64,000 bases of DNA from the NCBI GenBank assembly GCA_025667525.1, contig CM046876.1, forward strand, positions 23,709,224 through 23,773,223. Reading direction: 5' to 3'. A program made the position numbers and the translations under genes. Source of the stretch: Glebionis coronaria. Lineage: Eukaryota > Streptophyta > Magnoliopsida > Asterales > Asteraceae. Below the pieces are notes generated by a model. It did no database searches. It was not told the DNA's origin and saw only the letters and a list, made by a program, of their open reading frames with translations. The stretch's first letter is position 1. The number at the start of each line of letters is the position of its first letter. Of the stretch, positions 56,679 through 64,000 are shown piece after piece.

Positions 56679-58002
56679 ATAACTTTGCATATATCGATCA
56701 CAAAGTTTAGACGTCTAGATTGTCAAAAGATTTGATTTTGTTGGTATATAGTTTCCGCAGCATCATTCTTTGATCATATTCTAATTGTACAAGAAAGTGT
56801 AGCTAGAGTTTGTATAGATGTTTCGCATGATCCCATTTTATTAATTTTTTTCCAAACGTGTACAACACAAGTTTTGCAGAGAAAATAAATCTGCAACGAG
56901 AGCTATATATAATGCCGCGTTATTATTATCAAAGAACCAAACTCAACAAGCAATTCACAATTTTCATCTAGCGTATAAACTTCAAGCACGTCATATTTAT
57001 TAGAGAAGAAGAACAAAAACAGACGTTTGAAATCCCCGTCTTGGAACCATTTTGCTTAGTTCATGACGTCTGCAAATCTCGAGTCCAGACTTTCTTTTGC
57101 TGGCGGGAAAGCAGCAGTCTTCATGGTGCTCATCTCCATTACTATTTGCCCTCATTTTTTGTCCTCTAATATAACACCGTTATTGCATCTTCAGCTACGA
57201 TACCATCTTTAACCAAATTTATCTAGATTTACCCGATAAGGACTTTATTCGAGACTAGCTGCATATGGTGAAAACTATCTGATAGTGCTAGTTACCTTTA
57301 CTGAACCAACAGGCGACTACGTGAAGAGAATGGAGTTGCCTGGTGGGAAGTGTTATTCCTTTAAAACCTCACAAAACTTGTCAACGGTTGTGACATATGC
57401 ATCTGTATAGCTCTTGAATCCTTTCAACACCGGCGCCCACAACTGTGACACCCTTTAAAAAAAAACTATGTTTTGTGTTTTCAAATTTATGCTCCTTAAA
57501 CATATCCTAGAAACATGTCCTAATACTTTTTATTGTCAAACACAAAGTTAAACTTTAGCATTCATACATCAAAAAACACGAACTACAAATCAGGTAAGCA
57601 CAAAATTGGTGATGAAGAGCAATGTCATTGTAACAGTCACCTGAATCCAACAACTCGACAGTGGTTTTGCCATTGCACTTAGCTGCGAGAGACTGGTCGG
57701 ATAGCTCTTTCCTCCATGTACAATCCAACCGCATTGACATTCGCCATGATTCCTTGCTTTTCAACACATCTTACACCTAGCACAAGTTAACATTAACTTT
57801 CATAAGTTAGTAGACGAAATACATACATCAACACTAGCAACAAAAAGTTATCAGACAACTGTAAAGATCCCATATCGGCCAAATATGGGTTTGATTGGGT
57901 TGATGGTTATCCTCTCTTCAAACAAGCTGATTTTTTGAGTGAGTTCTACGCGGGACTTATGAACCGACACGAGCCTAGCTAGGGATACATATTAATGTTG
58001 AT
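56679..58002. other. 3' flank of the sorting nexin gene and unassigned DNA
   Basis: No confident gene. A 70-codon minus-strand frame at 57555-57767 contains MSMRLDCTWRKELSDQSLAA and CNGKTTVELLDSGDC with four or more cysteines and looks mildly protein-like; a short minus-strand frame near 57030-57160 is also cysteine-containing. I cannot tie either to a family; they may be exons of a decayed gene. Confidence 0.35.
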
Positions 58003-58336
58003 TGTTGGGAAACACACGGAGCCTTTTAGGCTTATGCTGGAGGAAGAGATAAGGTTTTTAGGAAAGTAACTTTTATTACTCGACTTTGATACTTTTTTAT
58101 GCGAGATTCAAAATGCTTACAACCAACACCTATTTATACTACTCCATGGAAGCTTCCGGATACATGAGAGTATTCTAGATATTTCTATATCAAATATCAT
58201 TCCATACTTATCTATATATTTCTACACATTTCCATAGATATTTTCTATGGTCCATTCTTCGACTTTCAAGAATCTTCCGCATGTGAACCGGATCTTCAGC
58301 GACCTTTAGTGACCAAATCAAGTTTACGAACTGACA
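58003..58336 (-). repeat. copia-2 3' LTR
   Basis: 334 bases, TG...CA, ending AACTGACA just before the poly-C run. Matches 62422-62722 over the first ~293 bases with modest divergence. Confidence 0.9.
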
Positions 58337-58354
58337 CCCCCCCCCCCCCCCCCC
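58337..58354 (-). promoter_or_regulatory. copia-2 polypurine tract (G18)
   Basis: A run of 18 C on the plus strand, i.e. G18 on the minus strand, immediately inside the 3' LTR where the polypurine tract should be. A pure homopolymer is unusual for this site. Confidence 0.8.
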
Positions 58355-58731
58355 TTTAAACTTGATTTCCCGACTCTAAGCATCATTCTTTGTCTTGAGA
58401 AATCCCGCTCGTTGAGCGGCTTGTTGAAAATATCTGCAACTTGGTCTTCAGACCTCGTATGTATCACTTGAACATCCTTCCTTGCAACGCACTCTCTTAT
58501 AAAGTGATAACGAGTATTTATATGCTTACTTCGATCATGGTAGACTGGATTTTTCGCTAAGTCGATTGCTGACTTGTTGTCCACGTAGATCTCAGTCGCA
58601 TCTTCTTGTCCCATGTGTAACTCCTTCAGCATACTTCTGAGCCAAATTGCGTGACATACGCACGACGTTGCAGCTACATACTCTGCTTCACAGCTGGCAA
58701 GGTAAAAATAGGTTGCTTCTTTGAAGACCAT
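58355..58731 (-). pseudogene. copia-2 RNase H
   Basis: CEAEYVAATSCVCHAIWLRS holds an active-site Glu, EIYVDNKSAIDLAKNP an Asp, and HTRSEDQVADIFNKPL is the family C-terminal segment. The frame runs into the G-rich polypurine tract (glycines). The sequence upstream to 58802 is interrupted. Confidence 0.93.
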
Positions 58732-58802
58732 GTAAACACATTGTTACTCAGGAAGAATAGGAATCCTGATGTGCTTCTTCCATCGTCTTTGTTACCAGCC
58801 CA

Positions 58803-60316
58803 TTAACTCTCGCTATATCCAACTAGCTTGAAGTCTTCACTTGCTGAATAAAACATACCATAGTCTACGGTACCTTTGATATAACGGAGGACCCTCTTCG
58901 CAATCTCCAAATGTTTCGTTGTAGGCTCTTCCATGAACCGGCTAATTAATCCGACTGCATAGAGTATGCCGGGTCTTGTACACGTCAAGTAGCGCAAACT
59001 TCCAACGAGACTCTTAAATAGAGTTGGGTTTACCGCTTCTCCTCCGTCATGCTTAGAAGTCTTTGCCTTGTGTTCAATGGGGGTGCCAACGGGATTGCAC
59101 TTTTCCATCCCGAACCTCTTCAGTATCTCCTTGGCGTATCTTTCTTGACAAATGAATATTTCTTCATGTGTTTACTTCACTTCTATGCCAAGATAGTAAG
59201 ACATAAGTCATATGTCTTTCATCTTGAACTCTCTTGTCATTGACTTCTTGAGCTCTTCCATCATACTTTGGGAATTTCCTGTGAATATCAAATCATCCAC
59301 ATACAAGCAGGCTAGCAATATACCTCCATTTTCAAACTTCACGTAAAGTGCATAGTCACTTAAGCACTTTGTAAAACCATGTCCTTAGAAATACTTGTCA
59401 AATCTAGTATTCCAAGCTCGGGGTGCCCGCTTTAGACCATATAAGGCCTTCTTTCACCTTAGCATTTACCTTCTTGCCCTTTGGCAACATATCCCTGTGG
59501 CTGCTCCACATAAAATTCTTCTAGAACTCCATTTAGGAATGCTGACTTCACGTCCATTTGGTGGAATTTCCGCCTATACAGAGCAGCAATAGAAATAATC
59601 ATTCTTATAGTTTCTAAACGAGCAACAGGGGCAAATACCTCTTCGTAGTCTATCCCATGCTTCTTTTTGTATCCTTTGACCACAACTCTTGCCTTGTACT
59701 TCTCCACTTCGCCTTTAGCGTTCTTCTTGGCCTTGTATACCCACTTGAGTGGAATAACCTTTTGGCATTTTGGAAGTATTGTCAACTCCAACGTGTCATT
59801 CTTTTCTATGGACTTTATCTCCTCGTCCATGGCTTGTCTCCATTTCTTGCTTTTCATGGCCTCTTCAAAACATAAAGGTTCACATTCAGCGTATAAACAG
59901 AGAAGGGTTATCTCTCCAGTTACCTCGTAAAGCTCGTGTAAGCTTCTTGTCTTGGGCTTTCCTTCACTTGAACTTGCTGGCGATCCTTGGGTTGGAGTTG
60001 GACCTGGACTTGTAGGTTGTTGAACTTCTTCTCTTGGTTCACCTGCCTCTTCTTCATTAGTCATAGGAAGAAAGTCATGTCTTTCATCTTCCTTAATTCT
60101 CCAATCCCATGATCCTTCTTCATCGAACTCCACGTCTCTGCTTACTACCACCTTCCTTGTGATCGGGTTATAGAGCTTGTATCCTTTGGACTGCTTATCA
60201 TAACCCACGAACACATGTTTCTCGCTTCTATCATCAAGCTTGATTTGCATTTGGCTCGGAACGTGCACATACGCTATGCTCCCAAATATCCTTAGATGAG
60301 ACACAATAGGCCTCAT
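58803..60316 (-). pseudogene. copia-2 integrase end and reverse transcriptase
   Basis: Frame 59459-60316 has SHLRIFGSIAYVHVPS and KHVFVGYDKQSKGYKLY (integrase C-terminus), an acidic Pro/Ser-rich linker, then WRQAMDEEIKSIEKNDTLEL and YEEVFAPVARLETIRMIISI of reverse transcriptase. Downstream, the CLYVDDL catalytic motif is intact (plus-strand about 59288-59310) but in another frame. Frame 58803-59108 adds SLRYLTCTRPGILYAVGLIS. Several stops lie between 59109 and 59458. Confidence 0.93.
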
Positions 60317-60966
60317 CCCGTTCCATGTTTCTTGTGGAGTCTTGTTGTCTAAAATATGTTACGGACACCGGTTCAATAGATACACCGTGCAATCAACCGC
60401 TTCAGTCCAAAACTCCTTTGGCATCTTCTTACCTTTCAACATGCTTCGGGACCATGTTGAAAATGGTTCTATTCTTTCTTTCTACCACTCCATTTTGTTG
60501 TGGGGAGTAAGGAGCCGTTAGAAATCTCCGGATCCCATTATCCTCACAGAACTTATTAAATTCATTTGACAAAACTTCTCCACCTCTATCCGACCTCATG
60601 GATTTAATCTTTAAACCCTTCCCCTTTTTAACCATAGCTTTAAATTTCTTAAAAGCTTCAAAGGCTTGGGATTTTTCTTTTAGAAAATAGACCCAAGTCT
60701 TTCTAGAATAATCATCAATAAAGCATAAAGTAGAGATTCATACCATGAGAAGGTGGAGTAATGGGACCCCAAAAATCCGTGTGAATTAGTTGTAGAGGCT
60801 CCTTAGCTCTTGACGTCGCTTCCTTTGGAAATGGACTTCTTGCATGCTTCCCAAGAAGACATCCTTCACACACTTGATTGGGATGATCGATCTGATCTAA
60901 CCCTTTCACCATTCCCTTAGAAGATAACAACTTTAAGTCACCAAAGTTTAAGTGCGCGTACCTCAT
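60317..60966 (-). pseudogene. copia-2 integrase core
   Basis: CEGCLLGKHARSPFP is the Cys pair of the zinc-binding domain, HTDFWGPI carries the first catalytic Asp, MRSDRGGEVLSNEF the second, and [10 protein letters not shown] the Glu. The catalytic residues survive, but the frame shifts once between the first and second Asp (near 60720) and again before the C-terminus. Confidence 0.92.
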
Positions 60967-61001
60967 GTGTTAAAGCCATGAATGGTCCTTCAAACAACTC
61001 T

Positions 61002-61463
61002 TTAAGCACTTAGCTTCATCAGTTGAATGTTCAAGATGAACATTCGGTTTTTAGTCATAGGCACTCTTGCTATGAGCTTTCCTTCAGGATTTCTTATCGT
61101 GGCACTACGGTCTTTGAAATAAATATCGTAGTTTTTCTCCAATAGTTGTCCCACACTTAAAATGTTACTTTTAAGATTGGGCACATTGTATACGTATGAA
61201 ATATATTGGTGACTTCCATCTTTAGCTCGGATAAGTATTTTACCTTTTCCTTTCACCGGTGCCTTTGATTCGTCTCCGAAGGTGACGTTGCCTTTACTTT
61301 GATCCATCTCCATGAACAAGTCTTCTTCACCCGTCATATGGTTGTTGGCAGCGGAATCTATATGCCATGGCTCTTTCCTCTCTTCTTGTTCGCCATGTCT
61401 CGCCATTAACAAAGTAATCTCATCTTCGTCTTCTACCTCCACAAGAATAGCCTTTTCTTCCAC
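61002..61463 (-). pseudogene. copia-2 protease
   Basis: WHIDSAANNHMTG is the copia protease site with Asp-Ser-Ala instead of Asp-Ser/Thr-Gly, a change likely to harm activity. DGSHQYISYVYNVPNLKSNI and LSVGQLLEKNYDIYF follow in the normal order. A stop ends the frame before integrase. Confidence 0.9.
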
Positions 61464-61700
61464 TTGTCTTGAGCTAGTACACTCGCTAGCATAATGACCA
61501 AACTTTCGACAATTGTAACATTGTATTTGAGACTTACCTCCTCTTTGAGATTGGTAGCCTCTTCCACGACCTCTCTTACTAGGAGACCATTGATTCTCTT
61601 CTTCTTTAACATCTTCTCTTCCTCGTCCTCGACCTTGGAAACCACCACGACCTCAAAAAGTACCGCGTCCTCGTCCTTGCTCACGTCCATGTAAAAAGCT
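61464..61700 (-). pseudogene. copia-2 nucleocapsid zinc knuckle
   Basis: In one minus-strand frame, CYNCRKFGHYASEC (about 61490-61535) is a perfect CCHC knuckle, preceded by an Arg/Gly-rich stretch. A competing 85-codon frame (61433-61690) lies in another register and is not the protein. Confidence 0.85.
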
Positions 61701-61730
61701 CTTTTCTCTTTCTTTGAAAGAGACCTTTGA

Positions 61731-62375
61731 TTATAGAGCTTGCTCTAAGGGTTCTTTCCCCCTTCTTTTCTTCAACTTCTCTTCATGGACTTGTAAAGAT
61801 CCCATGAGTTGATCGACGGTCATAGAGTCGATGTCTTTTGACTCCTCTATGGCCACAACAATGTAATTAAAGCTTGGTGACAAAGAGCGAAGAATATTTT
61901 CTATCACCCTTCTGTCAGTCAAGCTTTCACCATTTCTCTTTATTTCATTTGAAATGGTCAAGACACGAGTGAAATAATCCGAAATGGTTTCGGATTCCTC
62001 AATTTGTATTTTTTCAAACTCGCCTTTAAGAGTTTGAATACGTTCCTTCTTTACTTTATCAACTTCTTTGAAAGCATTTTGAAGGATCTCCCACGCTTCC
62101 TTAGAAGTGGTTGCATTTGTAACTTTCTTGAACATCGCATCATCAATACATTGATAGATGAGAGTAAGAGCACGTTGATCCTTCTTTCTCGCCTTCTATA
62201 GATCTACCCTTTGGGCAGCACTCAACGAGTTTTCATCTTCAACTTTCTTAATAACTTTCTCAACTATCTCCCACACATCATGTGAACCGAGTAACGCCTT
62301 CATCCGAACACACCAACTACCATAGTTGTCTTTGGTGAGACGAGGAAATTGGAATAAGTTCATTGAACTTGACAT
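61731..62375 (-). pseudogene. copia-2 gag (UBN2-type)
   Basis: The likely start is the ATG at 62373-62375, giving MSSSMNLFQFPRLTKDNYGS, the classic copia gag opening. An in-frame stop near 62199 (after RVDL) splits it; frame 61731-62135 continues with [13 protein letters not shown] and [20 protein letters not shown] and [19 protein letters not shown]. Confidence 0.92.
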
Positions 62376-62405
62376 CTTGATCTTCTCCGTGACTAGAAAC
62401 TTTTA

Positions 62406-62418
62406 GGCTCTGATACCA
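62406..62418 (-). promoter_or_regulatory. copia-2 primer binding site
   Basis: GGCTCTGATACCA is TGGTATCAGAGCC on the minus strand, a perfect tRNA-Met complement, three bases from the 5' LTR. Confidence 0.93.
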
Positions 62419-62421
62419 GTT

Positions 62422-62722
62422 TGTTGGGAAACACACGGGGCCTTTTAGGCTTATGCTGGAGGAAGAGATAAGGTTTTTAGAAAAGTAACTTTTATTACTC
62501 GACTTTGATATTTTTCTATGCGAGATTCAAAATGATTACAACCAACACCTATTTATACGACTCCATAGAAGCTTTGGATAAATGAGATTTTCCATGGTAT
62601 TCTAGATATTTCTATAGTAAATATCTTTCCATACTTATTTATATATTTCTACACATTTCCATAGATATTTTCTATGGTCCATTCTTCGACTTTCTAGAAT
62701 CTTCTACATGCGAACCGGATCT
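62422..62722 (-). repeat. copia-2 5' LTR, cut short
   Basis: Matches the other LTR up to GGATCT, then changes abruptly to unrelated sequence starting TGTTAATGC. The last ~41 bases expected from the other copy are missing. Confidence 0.88.
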
Positions 62723-63213
62723 GTTAATGCAAAGCAATGCCTAAAAACATTATTAGTGTTAAGTAATATTTCTTAGTTTTGATACGACAAATTAAAAACA
62801 CATTTATCGTCAAATACAATCATAAGATGAATTATTTGACAAACAGTATCATCAAGGTAATAATCATTTAAGTATTAAACTAACATATCTTAATCATGAT
62901 TAGTGATTATAAAAGTGAATTATCCTAAACTTACATTTAGTCAAATGTGACAAAAGATTTTTAATAAACTTTCTTTTTAAGAAAATTTTTTATTAAAATG
63001 GAAAATGTAAATTTGAATATGGCATATTCCAAATACCATAAGAATATCCTTTGAAGGTAAAAACTTACCTCAGATATTATTTCCCCACTAAAAGACAAAA
63101 GGGAGTGGAGTCTATGAGCACGGTCCCTCAAAGGGCTATGTGGATCCTTAGCGATAAGGAACCGCAAGCATATTTAAGGCACCGCGCTCAGAGAGCCGTT
63201 GGCCTTTGTCTCC

Positions 63214-63220
63214 TATAAAT
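63214..63220 (+). promoter_or_regulatory. TATA box of the probable LTR
   Basis: CTCCTATAAATAGTGG is a strong plant TATA context, about 490 bases after the presumed LTR start. Confidence 0.6.
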
Positions 63221-63479
63221 AGTGGATCAAACCTGCATTTTCCACAACCCTTTTTGGACACTCTTTATACCATCTTTCCCTTTTCTAATTCCTAATCATT
63301 TGTAAATGATCACTTAATGTGTTAAGTATGTTTACTTATGTCTATCCCATTGATCTCCTTCTTTACCTTGTCCAATGGGAAGATCACTCACACACTTGTG
63401 ATGTGATTAAAGATGAAGCCTTGATGAAGATCCTCTCCAAAATATCTAGTCATGCTCATCATTTGTTTTTAATTGAGTC

Positions 63480-63600
63480 TTGTGTAGATCTAATGTATTT
63501 GTGAATACATGGATCTAATCTTGTGTAAATCCATTGTATATGTGTATAGTTGGATTTGTGTTGTGTAGATCCAAGTTACATGTGTATACTTGGATATGTG
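63480..63600 (+). repeat. ~40-bp tandem repeat, 3 copies
   Basis: Three units begin TTGTGTAGATC / TTGTGTAAATCC / TTGTGTAGATCC at ~40-base spacing. Confidence 0.85.
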
Positions 63601-63630
63601 TTTTATTGAGTTGTAATAGGAATGAGTTGT

Positions 63631-63780
63631 GAGTTCTCACTAAACTTCAAAGTGATGTAGTTGTGTCTTGTGGAGTTCTCAATAAACTATAAAGTGATGT
63701 GGTTGTGTCTTGTGAGTTCTCACTAAACTCTAAAGTGATATAGTTGTGTCTAGTGAAGTTATCACTTAGCTTCAAAGTTA
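63631..63780 (+). repeat. ~41-bp tandem repeat, 3-4 copies
   Basis: Units begin GAGTTCTCACTAAACT and contain AAAGTGATGTAGTTGTGTCT; the last unit is more diverged. Confidence 0.85.
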
Positions 63781-63783
63781 AGA

Positions 63784-64000
63784 GTTGTGAAGATTGGTTC
63801 TACCTTTCGATTAGAACTCGACATCTAGCCTTGTGTCGTTAAATGGTGAAGTAGGCAACGTTGTGAAGATTGGATCTACATTTCGATTAGAACTCGACAT
63901 CTAGCCTTGTGTCATTAAATGGTGAAGTAGGCAACGTTGTGAAGATTGGTTCTATCTTTCGATTAGAACTCGACATCTAGCCTTGTGTCGTTAAATGGTG
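63784..64000 (+). repeat. 76-bp tandem repeat continuing beyond the window
   Basis: Units start at 63784, 63860 and 63936 (GTTGTGAAGATTGG...), exactly 76 bases apart and nearly identical, so the array is young; it is still running at the window end. Confidence 0.95.

Larger units (their letters stand above)
58003..62722 (-). mobile_element. Ty1/copia LTR retrotransposon (second), Tnt1-like
   Basis: LTRs starting TGTTGGGAAACACACGG lie at 58003-58336 and 62422-62722. On the minus strand the order is gag, zinc knuckle, protease, integrase, reverse transcriptase, RNase H. The primer binding site is a perfect tRNA-Met complement. Gag and integrase style resemble the Tnt1 group. Stops and frameshifts occur in gag, integrase and reverse transcriptase. 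The right LTR lacks its last ~41 bases, where a further insertion seems to begin. Confidence 0.93.
62722..64000 (+). mobile_element. probable LTR of another retroelement, running off the window
   Basis: Begins TGTTAATGCAAAGC exactly where the copia-2 LTR breaks off. It contains TATAAAT at 63214-63220 in a GC-richer setting, then a leader with three successive tandem-repeat arrays. A TG start, promoter box and sharp junction suggest an LTR in plus orientation inserted into the copia LTR. The right edge is outside the window, so this is inference. Confidence 0.5.

Noticed and set aside
59657..60015. Plus-strand open frames of 72-87 codons
   Set aside because: They are antisense shadows of the copia-2 reverse transcriptase and linker.

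Overview
The window is nuclear DNA of a flowering plant, probably a core eudicot. It is AT-rich, has GT-AG spliced genes of typical plant families (caffeate-type O-methyltransferase, DUF716/TMEM45 membrane protein, chloroplast PetM, EXPP1-like secreted protein, PXA-PX sorting nexin), and is dominated by plant LTR retrotransposons and MITEs. A more precise taxon cannot be read from the sequence with confidence. I saw no tRNA, rRNA or CRISPR array.

Layout. 0-9 kb: a broken inositol tetrakisphosphate kinase fragment (586-1252), one end of a CACTA transposon (about 2640-3020), a nested composite of inverted-repeat elements (4578-7146), another fold-back element (7256-7717) and a Stowaway MITE (8674-8930). 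10-12.8 kb: an intact four-exon O-methyltransferase gene. 13.2-15.4 kb: two MITEs and a TRIM mini-retrotransposon. 15.55-33.99 kb: one large nest. A Ty1/copia element on the minus strand (target duplication GGCAC) was entered by a 10.1-kb Ty3/gypsy-derived element (duplication GTCTT), and its reverse transcriptase was separately interrupted by a 703-bp solo LTR (duplication ATATA). 35.0-36.9 kb: a TMEM45-like gene (+) and PetM (-), convergent. 37.2-38.8 kb: a Tourist MITE, and a fold-back element containing an insertion with a 9-bp duplication. 40.5-48.6 kb: a second, decayed Ty3/gypsy element (-) carrying a 2.8-kb insertion (duplication ATACT). 49.0-50.1 kb: an EXPP1-like gene. 50.2-51.4 kb: a GC-rich minisatellite. 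51.8-56.7 kb: a 15-exon sorting nexin gene whose exon phases all close. 58.0-62.7 kb: a second Ty1/copia element (-), whose outer LTR edge is cut by a probable further element that runs off the window with three stacked tandem-repeat arrays.

The five intact host genes have no evident shared pathway; they are separated by transposon blocks. All retroelement polyproteins seen here are broken by stops, frameshifts or lost catalytic residues. The most notable structure is the 15.55-33.99 kb nest, whose order of events can be read from the target-site duplications. Its inner gypsy-derived element has almost identical LTRs around a badly decayed interior. I found no convincing evidence of a wholly new gene system.
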